This document shows, in pieces, positions 17,230 through 27,476 of a stretch of DNA of 64,000 bases. The notes under the pieces were generated by a model. The model worked only from the letters and a program-made list of their open reading frames with translations, made no database searches and was not told the origin of the DNA. Both the position numbers and the translations under genes were made by a program. Origin of the DNA: Scopulibacillus darangshiensis (GTDB taxonomy: Bacteria; Bacillota; Bacilli; Bacillales; Sporolactobacillaceae); assembly GCF_004341035.1 (NCBI RefSeq), contig NZ_SLXK01000005.1, positions 69,258 to 133,257 of the forward strand, read 5' to 3'. Position 1 is the stretch's first letter. Each line of letters begins with the position of its first letter.

Positions 17230-17257
17230 GGGGTCTGACCCCGAGGGGTCAGACCCC
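17230..17257. repeat. GGGGTCTGACCCC-type palindrome, copy 2
   Basis: GGGGTCTGACCCC-GA-GGGGTCAGACCCC: a perfect 13-bp inverted repeat starting 1 bp after the DUF3888 stop. It can also act as that gene's terminator, as a short T-run (CTCTTTTC) follows. Confidence 0.9.
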
Positions 17258-17276
17258 TCTTTTCAAAAGAAGAACA

Positions 17277-17299
17277 TTCACAGGGTCAAGCCCTGTGAA
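17277..17299 (-). terminator. Probable terminator overlapping the CocE gene end
   Basis: TTCACAGGG-N5-CCCTGTGAA stem. It includes the last codons and stop of the hydrolase, and a T-rich tract follows on the bottom strand. Confidence 0.6.
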
Positions 17300-19052
17300 C
17301 ATCAGGAATAATAGGGAGCAGGATATGGGATGGGTAGTTTTCGCAATGATGAATTGTCTGGTTAGCCATGAGAACTTCGGAGCTATTTATTAACGAAGAG
17401 CCAGTATTAGGGTTGGGTAGAAAGCGCGGGGCATTGCTTGATGATATCTCAACCCTAATACAATGTCCGGGAAGAAACACATTGCTTGTAGCCCACAAAT
17501 CAATGTCATACTTCACGATTCCTTCTTCAAGCTCCGTTTCCCGGCTATTCCCATGCCTGTATTTTGCTCGGACAATACCATCTGCCAAATTAAAGGCTGT
17601 TCCATCAGGAAGAACATCCACGAGCTTAGCTGTAAAATCTGTGTCCTTTGCATCCGTCTTGGCCCATAGAACAACCTTAATGGGACCGGTAACTTCTACA
17701 GGCTGTTTTAAAATCTCGGAGGTAAACACAAGGACATCTTCTCTTTTTTCAACATGGCTTTGATCACGGGGTCCTGTCGTGTTGACGCCGGCGTATAGAG
17801 TGCCGCCTCCGTTTGTCGGAACAGGCTTATTAGGATCATAAACGAAATGATCGGCGCGTTCATCGCCCGGTTCCTCCATTGATAATCTTCCATCACCATG
17901 TTTTGTGTTGGCACGGCCGCCGCCATGGAAATAAAATGGTGTATACCTTGTTCTGCATAACGGCCATTCAGCTTCATCACGCCATTTATTTATTCCCATC
18001 ACAAAAATTTTCACTGGCGCATCCTCAAAATTGCCAGCATCCATACCTTTGAGCCAATGATCGAACCAGCGCAAATGAAGGCTGGTCAAATCTTCTTTTC
18101 CGTCAATCCAATCTTCTGATGCGTGAACACCGAAAGACCTTTCGCCGATCACCGAACCGAAATCACCATGAGCCCATGGCCCGATGATTAATTTTTGATT
18201 GGCTTTTGCCAAGTCCCCATCCGCTTTTCCCTTCATATCAATATAATTTCTGATGGTCGGACCAAGCAGACTGTCATACCATCCGCCGACATGATAAGCG
18301 GGAACGTTAATACGATCATATTTGTGTTTTATGCTTGAGGCTTGCCAAAATCCCTCTTCTTCCAATGGACGTTCAAGAAACTCATAGAAAAAGTCGGCAA
18401 CACCAAGCTCTCTCAAAGGCGGCCATTCATTTACAGGAAAGTGTTGATACAACTCGCCAATCCCGTTCAGGTATTCAGACCATTTTTCCATCGCTTTGTT
18501 GCAGGATGTTTTATCGTTATTTTTTCGTAACAGTTGATCTGGAGCGATTGATTCGAGTGCCCAGGTTTCAGATGATGCCAAAGCATAAGCACCGTTTTGA
18601 TATAACACCGCATCTCTTTGATCGTTCAGTGTCATTGCCGGGAAAATCGCATGAAGATGGGGCGGCCGTTCTGTTGCCGCCATGAGTTGGGTAAAACCAT
18701 AATATGATAACCCAAACATGCCAACTTTTCCAGACGAGTAAGGTAATGAAGCAGCCCATTCCACTGTATCGTAGCCATCTTCAGCCTCGTTCATAAACGG
18801 CTGAAAGTCCCCTTCCGAACGATATCTGCCTCTGACATCCTGGATGATAACAACATAACCATGACTGACAAGTCTATTCGTATCGAGATAGCGATGGGAA
18901 TAAAAAGGAAGATTTTTATTATAAGGCAGTCGGGTCAATAATACCGGGAATTGCCCTGCGCGGTTCGGCCGGTAAATGTCGCTGTAAAGCATTGTGCCAT
19001 CACGCATTTTACAAGCTATGTTTTTCTCTAAAATCATCTCATCATGTATCAT
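17286..19052 (-). CDS. CocE/NonD-type alpha/beta hydrolase (X-Pro dipeptidyl-peptidase S15 family)
   Basis: A 588-residue protein. The N-terminal alpha/beta hydrolase has the nucleophile elbow G-L-S-Y-Y-G near residue 118, preceded by V-I-I-Q-D-V-R-G-R-Y-R-S-E-G, which is typical of CocE and glutaryl-7-ACA acylases. The C-terminal third is the jelly-roll domain (V-L-P-D-G-T-A-F-N-L-A-D-G-I near 495). Substrates in the family are esters, acyl-amides or proline peptides; this one is unknown. There is no signal peptide, so it is cytoplasmic. It is a single gene. Confidence 0.87.
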   Translation of the reverse strand: MIHDEMILEKNIACKMRDGTMLYSDIYRPNRAGQFPVLLTRLPYNKNLPFYSHRYLDTNRLVSHGYVVIIQDVRGRYRSEGDFQPFMNEAEDGYDTVEWAASLPYSSGKVGMFGLSYYGFTQLMAATERPPHLHAIFPAMTLNDQRDAVLYQNGAYALASSETWALESIAPDQLLRKNNDKTSCNKAMEKWSEYLNGIGELYQHFPVNEWPPLRELGVADFFYEFLERPLEEEGFWQASSIKHKYDRINVPAYHVGGWYDSLLGPTIRNYIDMKGKADGDLAKANQKLIIGPWAHGDFGSVIGERSFGVHASEDWIDGKEDLTSLHLRWFDHWLKGMDAGNFEDAPVKIFVMGINKWRDEAEWPLCRTRYTPFYFHGGGRANTKHGDGRLSMEEPGDERADHFVYDPNKPVPTNGGGTLYAGVNTTGPRDQSHVEKREDVLVFTSEILKQPVEVTGPIKVVLWAKTDAKDTDFTAKLVDVLPDGTAFNLADGIVRAKYRHGNSRETELEEGIVKYDIDLWATSNVFLPGHCIRVEISSSNAPRFLPNPNTGSSLINSSEVLMANQTIHHCENYPSHILLPIIPDVHRA

Positions 19053-19073
19053 ATTTTCATCCCCTTATTATAG

Positions 19074-19105
19074 AAAAAATCCAAACGGCCCGAAAGCCGA
19101 ATGGA
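19074..19105 (-). terminator. Terminator of the opuC operon
   Basis: Bottom strand: TCCA-TT-CGGC-TTTCGG-GCCG-TT-TGGA followed by T6. Confidence 0.8.
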
Positions 19106-19115
19106 CTTATATTCA

Positions 19116-19805
19116 TCACACCGTTTCAGTTGCGGTTTCACTTTGCTTTTTCGCCTTGGCCTTGCCCTTAGCCGGCATAAGCAATCGCTCAAACCATCCC
19201 ATCACAAGATCGGCTGCAACAGCCATAAGGGCTGTTGGGATAGCACCTGCTAATATAATGGCACCTCCGTTAGTCGCGTTTGTACCGCGGACAATGATAT
19301 CCCCAAGTCCGCCTGAACCGATAAACGTACCGATCGTCGCAATGCCAATTGCAATGACTAAAGCGGTTCTTAAACCCGCCATAATAACGGATAATGCAAG
19401 CGGCAGTTCTACCATCACAAGGACTTGAAATCTTGTCATTCCCATAGCATGGCCAGATTCAAGCAAAGCATGATCGACTTGCCTTATGCCCGTATATGTG
19501 TTTTTTATTATTGGCAGTAATGAATAGAGGAACAGCGCAACAACAGCGGTGTTGGCACCGAGACCCATGACGAGCATAAGTACAGCCAGCATGGCCAAAG
19601 CCGGGATCGTCTGGATGACATTAGTAATAGAAATAACCCAGACACTTAACCGGTAACGCCTGGCAATAATGATCCCAATCGGAATACCGATAATCGCTGC
19701 AAATAAAACCCCATAAGCCGACATTAGAAAATGCCTGAGAATTTGCTCCCAAATATAAGCTGAATTCTGAGAATAATATACAAACAAATCATGGAGCGTA
19801 TCCAT
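19116..19805 (-). CDS. opuCD: Betaine/carnitine/choline ABC permease OpuCD
   Basis: A 229-residue permease with about five or six helices. The ABC permease loop E-L-P-L-A-L-S-V-I-M-A-G-L-R is near residue 140. It is the fourth gene of an OpuC-type operon and forms the membrane channel together with OpuCB. Sequences such as G-I-P-I-G-I-I-I-A-R and I-G-S-G-G-L-G-D-I-I agree with quaternary-amine permeases. GGAGGTG lies 8 bases before the ATG. The C-terminus is unusually basic (K-G-K-A-K-A-K-K). Confidence 0.93.
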   Translation of the reverse strand: MDTLHDLFVYYSQNSAYIWEQILRHFLMSAYGVLFAAIIGIPIGIIIARRYRLSVWVISITNVIQTIPALAMLAVLMLVMGLGANTAVVALFLYSLLPIIKNTYTGIRQVDHALLESGHAMGMTRFQVLVMVELPLALSVIMAGLRTALVIAIGIATIGTFIGSGGLGDIIVRGTNATNGGAIILAGAIPTALMAVAADLVMGWFERLLMPAKGKAKAKKQSETATETV

Positions 19806-19819
19806 TCACTGTCACCTCC

Positions 19820-21404
<1,585 letters not shown>

Positions 21405-21423
21405 ATCATCCATCTCCTCCCTT

Positions 21424-22569
21424 CTATTGTTCGCTCGCGGCCAAGTTTTCCTCTTCGCCCCAAATGGTGTCATAGACAATATCTGCGAGATTTGCCCTTG
21501 TAACAATACCAAGGAGCATTTGCTGCTTATCAACAACTGGAACGTACTTTGTTCCTCTTCTTAAAATTCTGTGAATCGTATCCCGAAGCAGTGTGCCTTC
21601 TTCAACGGTATACATATCCTTCTCCAATACTTCACCGACTTGAACAGCCTTTTTGCGAAATCGATCAATAATTTCAATATCAATAAATCCTGACAATTTT
21701 CGTTCATTATCAACAACAAGCAATGAGTCCACCCGTTTCTCCTTCATTAGTTGGATGGCTTCGGACAATGTTTTATTCTCCGTTATTGTCGCTGGATTAG
21801 GATTCATAATCTGCTCGACCGTTTGGATATTTGGTCTCGCTTGAACCAAGCGGTCCTTCCCGATAAATTCTTCAACAAACTCATTGGCCGGTTCTCTTAA
21901 AATCTCTTCCGGGCTTCCAACCTGCACAAGTTTTCCATCGCGCATAATGACAATTCGGTCGGCGAGCTCAATAGCTTCATCCATATCATGTGTGACAAAT
22001 ACAATCGTTTTGCCAAGTGAACGCTGAAGCTTCTTAAATTCTTCCTGCAAAGAATCCCGTGTAATAGGATCCAAGGCGCCGAAAGGCTCGTCCATTAAAA
22101 TAAGCGGTGGATCAGCTGCTAATGCACGCAACACACCGATCCGCTGCTGCTGGCCGCCGCTTAATTCATGTGGATAACGATCAAGATACTCAGGTGCCAT
22201 ATCAACTAATTTCAGCAATTCTTCAGCACGCTCAAAACGTTTATCCTCTGGCCATTTTAGCAATTTAGGAACGAGTGCGATGTTTTGCCGGATTGTCATA
22301 TGCGGAAACAAGCCAATCTGCTGGATCACATAGCCGATTTCCCTTCTAAGTTCAACGGCATTTTTATCGAATATATTTTCACCGTTAATATAAATGCTTC
22401 CGTCTGTCGGTTCAATCAAACGGTTGATCATTTTCATTGTCGTTGTTTTGCCGCAGCCGCTCGGCCCTATAAAACAAACGAATTCCCCTTTTTCCACTTC
22501 AAGGTTCATATCATCAACCGCCTTTTTCCCTCCCTTATACACCTTTGATACATGATCAAATTTTAGCAA
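21424..22569 (-). CDS. opuCA: OpuCA ATPase of the betaine/carnitine importer
   Basis: A 381-residue ABC ATPase with Walker [10 protein letters not shown], signature L-S-G-G-Q-Q-Q-R and Walker [13 protein letters not shown]. Two C-terminal CBS motifs (about 250-375) are those that in OpuA/OpuC proteins couple transport to ionic strength or c-di-AMP. It starts at a TTG at 22569 with GGAGGTG 7 bases upstream, which aligns with the OpuCA start L-K[11 protein letters not shown]. It is the first gene of the operon and divergent from the GbsR-type gene. Confidence 0.95.
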   Translation of the reverse strand: MLKFDHVSKVYKGGKKAVDDMNLEVEKGEFVCFIGPSGCGKTTTMKMINRLIEPTDGSIYINGENIFDKNAVELRREIGYVIQQIGLFPHMTIRQNIALVPKLLKWPEDKRFERAEELLKLVDMAPEYLDRYPHELSGGQQQRIGVLRALAADPPLILMDEPFGALDPITRDSLQEEFKKLQRSLGKTIVFVTHDMDEAIELADRIVIMRDGKLVQVGSPEEILREPANEFVEEFIGKDRLVQARPNIQTVEQIMNPNPATITENKTLSEAIQLMKEKRVDSLLVVDNERKLSGFIDIEIIDRFRKKAVQVGEVLEKDMYTVEEGTLLRDTIHRILRRGTKYVPVVDKQQMLLGIVTRANLADIVYDTIWGEEENLAASEQ

Positions 22570-22689
22570 ATGCCAGACACCTCCAATAAATTTACATACC
22601 CTTTTTTTTATCATAACCTCATTACCGTTTCCTTATCGCAGCGAGTAAAAAATCTTTTCTGCAAGGTCCAAATCAAGGTATTGGTTTCA

Positions 22690-22776
22690 TTATAGAGTAA
22701 ACTTTATAAAATATAAAATGCATAAACTGTACATATTTGACGGTAACTTTGTAAACTATTTATTGTATGAAGTTTA
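22690..22776. promoter_or_regulatory. opuC promoter and TAAACT boxes in the opuC/opcR intergenic gap
   Basis: The bottom strand carries TTTATA-N17-TATAAT (22690-22718), a weak -35 with a perfect -10 for opuCA. The AT-rich gap between the divergent genes (22570-22898) has TAAACT at 22698, 22723 and 22752 and its inverse AGTTTA at 22771. One box overlaps the opuC spacer. These are candidate operators for the GbsR-type regulator encoded to the right. Nothing else was seen in the gap. Confidence 0.45.
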
Positions 22777-22898
22777 TTTTATGAAATACTATTAATTCCT
22801 CCAAATTGCTAAGGTTTACATTCCCATCCGCTTTTTTTTATTTTAAATGGAATATGGTACATTAACTGGGAAGATTACTGTATGAAAGGATGATGCCT

Positions 22899-23441
22899 AT
22901 GGATGAAAAATCGTTAGAAAAAATTAACCAAGCTAAAAACCAGTTTATTGATAAAATCACCGATAACATGCACACATACGGCGTTTCAACAACAGTCGGC
23001 CGAGTGCTCGGAATCATTTACATGAACAGAAAGCCAATGACACTTGACGAACTATCGGAAGAAACGGGAATGAGCAAAACCCGGATGAGCCAGGTTGTCC
23101 GTGAAATGCTTGACTTTAATATTGCAGAAAAAGTATTTGAAAAAGGTGTCAGGAAAGATCTATATAACGTTGAGCGTGACTACTATCAAACGTTCATTTC
23201 ATTATTCACTTCCAATTGGAGCAAAGTTATTAACAAAAATAAAATGTTCGAGAAAAGGCTTTATCGGGAGTTAAAGGACATTCAGGATAACGATTCACTT
23301 GATCCCGAAACCGAGGAAATGGTCAATGACCTGTTTAAAGAAACAAAAGAATGGCTTGAATATTATCAGTGGCTTGACCGTCTCGTTGAGTTTTTTGAAA
23401 GCGGGGAAATCTTTGATCATGTGCCAAAAGCGCCAAAATAA
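22899..23441 (+). CDS. opcR: GbsR/OpcR-type regulator of compatible-solute genes
   Basis: A 180-residue MarR-like winged-helix protein. The GbsR-family pattern is clear: [33 protein letters not shown], and V-R-K-D-L-Y near residue 88. In Bacillus, GbsR senses choline, and OpcR represses opuC. GAAAGGA lies about 8 bases before the ATG at 22899. It is divergent from opuCA and 41 bp upstream of three carnitine-pathway genes, so it probably controls both transcription units. I cannot tell OpcR from GbsR by sequence alone; context favours OpcR. Confidence 0.85.
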   Translation: MDEKSLEKINQAKNQFIDKITDNMHTYGVSTTVGRVLGIIYMNRKPMTLDELSEETGMSKTRMSQVVREMLDFNIAEKVFEKGVRKDLYNVERDYYQTFISLFTSNWSKVINKNKMFEKRLYRELKDIQDNDSLDPETEEMVNDLFKETKEWLEYYQWLDRLVEFFESGEIFDHVPKAPK

Positions 23442-23482
23442 ACCCGAACAATAAATATTTTTTACTTACAGGAGGCATTACT

Positions 23483-24364
23483 ATGCAAAAAAACGTCATT
23501 GTCACTTGCGCTGTCACCGGTGCCGGAGATACAACCAATAAAAGTCCCCATGTTCCGGTGACACCTAAAGAAATTGCAGAAGCTTCTATTGAAGCGGCAA
23601 AAGCGGGGGCTGCTATCGCCCATATCCATGTTCGCGATCCTCATACCGGGGGCATTAGTCATGACCCGGCTTTGTTCCGGGAAGTTGTGGAACGGGTGCG
23701 TGAATCCGAAACAGATGTCATTATTAACATAACCGCTGGCGGAGGGGGAGACTGGGTGCCAAGCGATGAAGACCCATCTGTCGGCGGACCCGGCACTGAT
23801 ATCCAAACTCCAGAAGAACGCCATGAGCCTGTAAAAGAATTATTGCCGGAAATTTGTACATTGGATTGCGGCAGCCTTAACTTTGGCGACCAAATTTATA
23901 TTAGCCCAACGGATTGGCTGCGCAAACAGGCGCGACTCATTCAACAAAGCGGGGTTAAACCGGAACTGGAATGTTTTGATACCGGTCAAGTACGCTTTGC
24001 CAAACAACTGATAGATGAAGGATTAATCGACGGTGACCCGCTCTTCCAGTTTTGCTTAGGACTGCCTTGGGGAGCTGATGCAGATGCGGAAACCATGATC
24101 TATATGCGGGATAAGTTGCCAAATAATGCGGAATGGGCAGCATTTGGCCCCGGCCGCCTGCAAATGCCTATAGCCGTACAGTCCGTCTTGCTTGGCGGTC
24201 ATGTGCGCGTTGGTTTGGAAGATAATCTTTACTTGAAAAAAGGTGAGATGGCAACAAATGGACAACTCGTGGATAAAGCCGTTTCCCTTATTGAAGGATT
24301 AGGAAGCCGCCAAATGACACCAGCGGAAGCACGCAAACATTTAGGATTAAGAAACCCCTCATAA
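23483..24364 (+). CDS. BKACE-family enzyme, probable 3-dehydrocarnitine cleavage enzyme
   Basis: A 293-residue beta-keto acid cleavage enzyme (DUF849). The zinc-binding H-I-H-V-R-D-P-H is near residue 48, followed by N-I-T-A-G-G-G-G and the C-terminal G-L-E-D-N-L-Y. BKACE enzymes cleave a beta-keto acid with acetyl-CoA; on 3-dehydrocarnitine they give betainyl-CoA and acetoacetate, as CdhC does in Pseudomonas. Substrate assignment rests on the next gene, which looks like L-carnitine dehydrogenase. AGGAGG lies before the ATG. It is the second gene of the regulator-led operon. Confidence 0.88.
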   Translation: MQKNVIVTCAVTGAGDTTNKSPHVPVTPKEIAEASIEAAKAGAAIAHIHVRDPHTGGISHDPALFREVVERVRESETDVIINITAGGGGDWVPSDEDPSVGGPGTDIQTPEERHEPVKELLPEICTLDCGSLNFGDQIYISPTDWLRKQARLIQQSGVKPELECFDTGQVRFAKQLIDEGLIDGDPLFQFCLGLPWGADADAETMIYMRDKLPNNAEWAAFGPGRLQMPIAVQSVLLGGHVRVGLEDNLYLKKGEMATNGQLVDKAVSLIEGLGSRQMTPAEARKHLGLRNPS

Positions 24365-24379
24365 GAAAGGTTGATGAAC

Positions 24380-25345
24380 ATGCAGCAAGATCAAACAATA
24401 AAACAAGTGACGATCGTCGGTACAGGCGTAATAGGAAATGGCTGGATTGCCCGCTTTCTTGCACAAGGGTTCGAGGTTATTGCAACCGATCCCGCTGAAG
24501 GTGCCGAAGCCCGCATGCGGAAAGCTGTCGACAATGCTTGGCCTGCCTTAGAAAGACTGGGCCTGGCTGATGGGGCTTCAATAGACCGGCTCACATTTGA
24601 ACCGGATCTCAAAAAGGCTGTCGCTTCGGCTGACCTGATTCAAGAATGCGCACCGGAGCGGGAAGAATTAAAACGCCGCTTACTATCAGATATTTCCCAT
24701 GCAGCAAAGCCTGACGCTATTATAGCTTCAAGCACATCAGGCTACAAACCAAGTCTGTTGCAAGAGACTTGCGAACATCCGGAACGCGTGATCGTCGCCC
24801 ATCCCTTTAACCCAGTCTACTTGCTGCCGCTCGTAGAAATTGTAGGCGGCAAAGCTACTTCTGCAGATGTGGTAAAACGGGCCAAACAGTGCTACGAATC
24901 CGCGGGTATGAAAGCCTTAGTGATCTCCCACGAAATAGACGGTCACATTGCTGACCGTCTAATGGAAGCCATTTGGCGTGAAGCTTTGCATCTTGTCAAT
25001 GACGGTGTGGCAACCACTGAGGAAGTCGATGCGTCCATAGTATATGGTGCCGGTATGCGCTGGGCACTTATGGGGCCGTTCTTAACGCTCCATCTCGCAG
25101 GAGGAGAACAAGGCATGCGCCACATGCTGGAACAATTTGGCCCGGCATTAAAATATCCTTGGACCAAACTTGAGGCACCTGAACTGACTGATGAGCTAAC
25201 GGATCGCGTCGTTAATGGTTGTGAACATCAGGGGAAAGGCCACTCTATTGCAGAACTCGACAAGCGCCGGGATGATTTCTTAATTGAATTAATTGAATTA
25301 CAGAAGAAGTACTGGCCTTTGGCTAATCTCAATGGTGAACTTTAA
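24380..25345 (+). CDS. L-carnitine dehydrogenase
   Basis: A 321-residue NAD-dependent enzyme of the 3-hydroxyacyl-CoA dehydrogenase fold. The Rossmann motif G-T-G-V-I-G is at residues 14-19. Long blocks agree with Pseudomonas carnitine dehydrogenase (CdhA/LcdH) as I remember it: G-W-I-A-R, N-A-W-P-A-L, H-P-F-N-P-V-Y-L-L-P-L-V-E, W-R-E-A-L-H-L-V-N-D-G-V-A-T-T and G-M-R-H. It oxidises L-carnitine to 3-dehydrocarnitine. AAAGG lies 9 bases before the ATG at 24380. In some bacteria this enzyme is fused to a thioesterase; here that domain is the next gene. Confidence 0.9.
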   Translation: MQQDQTIKQVTIVGTGVIGNGWIARFLAQGFEVIATDPAEGAEARMRKAVDNAWPALERLGLADGASIDRLTFEPDLKKAVASADLIQECAPEREELKRRLLSDISHAAKPDAIIASSTSGYKPSLLQETCEHPERVIVAHPFNPVYLLPLVEIVGGKATSADVVKRAKQCYESAGMKALVISHEIDGHIADRLMEAIWREALHLVNDGVATTEEVDASIVYGAGMRWALMGPFLTLHLAGGEQGMRHMLEQFGPALKYPWTKLEAPELTDELTDRVVNGCEHQGKGHSIAELDKRRDDFLIELIELQKKYWPLANLNGEL

Positions 25346-25824
25346 TGAACAGGCCGCTCTTAGAAGAAACAGTAAGGACGGAATGGGTAGATTATAACGG
25401 CCATATGAACGATGCTGAATACGCACGCGTGTTCAGCATCGCTGTTGATCAATTGATGAATGTGCTCGGAATTGACGCTTCGTTTCGCAGCAAAAATCAC
25501 TATTCTATATACACTTTAGAAACGCATTTATGCTATTTGGCTGAAGCACATAAAGATCAGACATTACATGTTTCTGCCCAACTATTGAACCATGACGACA
25601 AACGGCTCCATGTGTTTTTCATTATGGAAAATAGTGATGGTGAAAAATTGGCCACGAGTGAACAGATGCTGATGGGAATGGACATGGAAGCGGGGCGTCC
25701 CGCTCCATTTCCATCGCCGGTTAGCAGCCGCGTTCAGGAATTTGCAAAAGAAAGTGGAAAGAGCCCTTATCCCGATCAGGCGGGAAGGAAAATAGGGATC
25801 AAAAAAAAGAAATCCTCTCGTTAA
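25345..25824 (+). CDS. Hotdog-fold acyl-CoA thioesterase (probable betainyl-CoA thioesterase)
   Basis: A 159-residue 4-hydroxybenzoyl-CoA-thioesterase-like protein with the N-terminal V-D-Y-N-G-H-M-N-D-A-E-Y-A-R segment, which carries the catalytic acidic residue of this family. Its start overlaps the dehydrogenase stop (TAATG), so the two are translationally coupled. In carnitine catabolism (CdhB) the partner thioesterase releases glycine betaine from betainyl-CoA. The C-terminus is lysine-rich. A bidirectional terminator follows. Confidence 0.85.
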   Translation: MNRPLLEETVRTEWVDYNGHMNDAEYARVFSIAVDQLMNVLGIDASFRSKNHYSIYTLETHLCYLAEAHKDQTLHVSAQLLNHDDKRLHVFFIMENSDGEKLATSEQMLMGMDMEAGRPAPFPSPVSSRVQEFAKESGKSPYPDQAGRKIGIKKKKSSR

Positions 25825-25845
25825 ATTGAGAGGATTCCTTTTTTT
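25801..25845. terminator. Bidirectional terminator
   Basis: AATCCTCTC/GAGAGGATT stem with an A8 run before and a T7 run after. It contains the stops of the convergent thioesterase and HPr-like genes. Confidence 0.9.
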
Positions 25846-26135
25846 ATAGATTGTCTTTCCTTAAAGGGGACAATCGGTGCTGCTTCGGAGAGACGGGAAT
25901 ACAGATACTTTTTGGTTTGTTTTGCATCGATCCCTTCTATAATGACAAGAAGTTCCTTTTCCTTTGTTGTCAATATAAAAGTCAATAGCTCTGTCATCCG
26001 GCTCATCTTGCATGCCTTACCTTTATGATAGAGATAGATATTTTGGAGTGACCGCTCACAAATAAAATAAAAATCAATTAAATCCACAAGCAACAATTGA
26101 GACGGGGCAACCTTTATAGACACGATCGTTTCCAT
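25821..26135 (-). CDS. HPr-like domain protein lacking the phospho-histidine
   Basis: A 104-residue protein. By eye it aligns with HPr in its middle and C-terminal parts: N-I-Y-L-Y-H-K-G-K-A-C-K-M-S-R-M (HPr has I-x-L-x-Y-N-G-K-x-x-x-x-K-S-I-M), then L-L-V-I-I-E-G-I-D-A-K-Q. The active-site His of HPr (H-A-R-P) is absent; that region reads P-S-Q-L-L-L-V. A serine remains near the HPr Ser46 position. A regulatory, non-phosphorelay role is possible. The family call is tentative. It ends inside the shared terminator. Confidence 0.5.
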   Translation of the reverse strand: METIVSIKVAPSQLLLVDLIDFYFICERSLQNIYLYHKGKACKMSRMTELLTFILTTKEKELLVIIEGIDAKQTKKYLYSRLSEAAPIVPFKERQSIKKGILSI

Positions 26136-26337
26136 GTTTAATCTCCTTTTATTGACCTGGTCTGTTAATGTCTATATTAATATTGTCACACAGACTCATG
26201 ACTTTCTGAACCGGGTTATTTTGTCGAGCGGCCACTTTTTTAACAGAAACTTATCGTAAAAAATTAGTTTCTAATACTTTAAAAGATTGCGGGTACTTTA
26301 TTCCGCTTACCCGCTTTAGCGATCATAAATCTCCATA

Positions 26338-26407
26338 AAGTATAAAGAAAACTTGGCTTATCGCCAGGCACTAAATGGCGAAAAGCCTTAGTTGCACTTA
26401 TACTTTA
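26338..26407 (+). repeat. Dispersed hairpin repeat, short form (copy D)
   Basis: It starts AAGTATAAAGAAAACTTGGC, includes CTTAGTTGCACTTATACTTTA, and lacks the internal branched insert present in copies A and B. Its left end is repeated at 26414, where it forms the isp terminator. Confidence 0.75.
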
Positions 26408-26416
26408 ATCAACTAT

Positions 26417-26449
26417 AAAGAAAACTTGGCTTATCGCCAAGTTTTCTTT
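26417..26449 (-). terminator. Terminator of the subtilisin gene
   Basis: Perfect 14-bp stem AAAGAAAACTTGGC/GCCAAGTTTTCTTT with loop TTATC. Its left arm is the end sequence of the dispersed repeat, so the terminator seems built from repeat material. Confidence 0.85.
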
Positions 26450-26474
26450 AAAAGAGTCAATTATCTAATGTTGT

Positions 26475-27476
26475 CTACACTCTAACCTTATTCGGAAAAG
26501 ATTGTCCGCCGCCTGGCGTCAGCCGTTTGATGATATCATCGATTTTTTGGACGATGCCAAGCGCGACAATGCCGTTACCTTCCCCGCTGGCTGGATAACC
26601 GCATGTTACTGTATGTTTGACAAGCTGGGCATATATTTCGGGCTCAGTCAATGTCCGTTCAAATCTTTTATTGCTTTCATTGATCAAAAGAGCAATGGCA
26701 CCTGAGACATGCGGCGTTGCCATAGAGGTACCGGAGAGCTTGGCATACCTTCCGCCAATGAATGTTGATAACACGTTCACTCCGGGAGCGACAAGATCAA
26801 TTTCATCGTTGCTGTTTGAAAATGGAGCCAGATTGCGGGTCATATCTACCGCACCGACCTGAACCACTTCATTATAATCCCCTGGATAAGAGGTTTCAGG
26901 TGTTTCATTCCGGCCATCCCCTTCATTCCCTGCAGCACACACAACCGATATATTGTTTTCAACAGCTCGTTTGATGGCATCATGCAATTCGGGGACATCT
27001 TGAGGCCCGCCTAAGGACATTGATATGACACCGACCTTTTGATTTTGCGGCCCTTTCCAATCAACAGCATAATTAATCGCATCGATAATCCATTTAAATT
27101 GGCCGCTCCCTTCCTCTGTTAAAGCTTTCAGTGCAAGGATACTAGCCTCAGGAGCAACACCCACGACACCTTTTTTGTCAGCATTCGCCGCGATGGTTCC
27201 ACAAACATGAGTGCCGTGACCGTTATTATCTTCATAGTTGCTTTCATCTTGACCATAGTCAGTTGTAAAGTTCTTGCCATCAATGACTCTTCCTTTTAGA
27301 TCAGGATGATCGCTCTCACAGCCCGTATCAATGACCGCCACAACGACACCCTTGCCCTTCTCGGCAGCTTTCCATATGTCCGGCGCCTCAATCAATTCCA
27401 CGCCTGTTGGTACAACTTCCTGTGACTGTTCGACAACTTCGTCAACTTCAAATGGTATAAGCCTGACTTCACTCAT
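26475..27476 (-). CDS. isp: Intracellular subtilisin-family serine protease
   Basis: A 333-residue subtilase without a signal peptide. The catalytic triad is Asp50 (V-I-D-T-G), His87 (G-H-G-T-H) and Ser251 (G-T-S-M-A-T-P-H), with oxyanion Asn184 (A-A-G-N-E-G). The N-terminal R-L-I-P-F matches the LIPY-type propeptide clamp of intracellular subtilisins, which is removed on activation. These enzymes turn over cytoplasmic protein in stationary phase. It is divergent from brnQ, with a CodY-like palindrome between them. Confidence 0.92.
   Translation of the reverse strand: MSEVRLIPFEVDEVVEQSQEVVPTGVELIEAPDIWKAAEKGKGVVVAVIDTGCESDHPDLKGRVIDGKNFTTDYGQDESNYEDNNGHGTHVCGTIAANADKKGVVGVAPEASILALKALTEEGSGQFKWIIDAINYAVDWKGPQNQKVGVISMSLGGPQDVPELHDAIKRAVENNISVVCAAGNEGDGRNETPETSYPGDYNEVVQVGAVDMTRNLAPFSNSNDEIDLVAPGVNVLSTFIGGRYAKLSGTSMATPHVSGAIALLINESNKRFERTLTEPEIYAQLVKHTVTCGYPASGEGNGIVALGIVQKIDDIIKRLTPGGGQSFPNKVRV

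Larger units (their letters stand above)
26136..26474. other. Gene-free gap with repeats
   Basis: No plausible gene. It contains the hairpin GCGGGTA...TACCCGC (26289-26314), a TACTTTA...TAAAGTA segment (26294-26342) that resembles 29237-29285, a member of the dispersed repeat family (26338-26407) and the isp terminator. Confidence 0.7.

Noticed and set aside
26335-26450. Considered a CRISPR-like array because of the repeated AAAGAAAACTTGGC words
   Set aside because: Only two unequal copies, with one being a perfect terminator stem; no regular spacers and no cas genes nearby.
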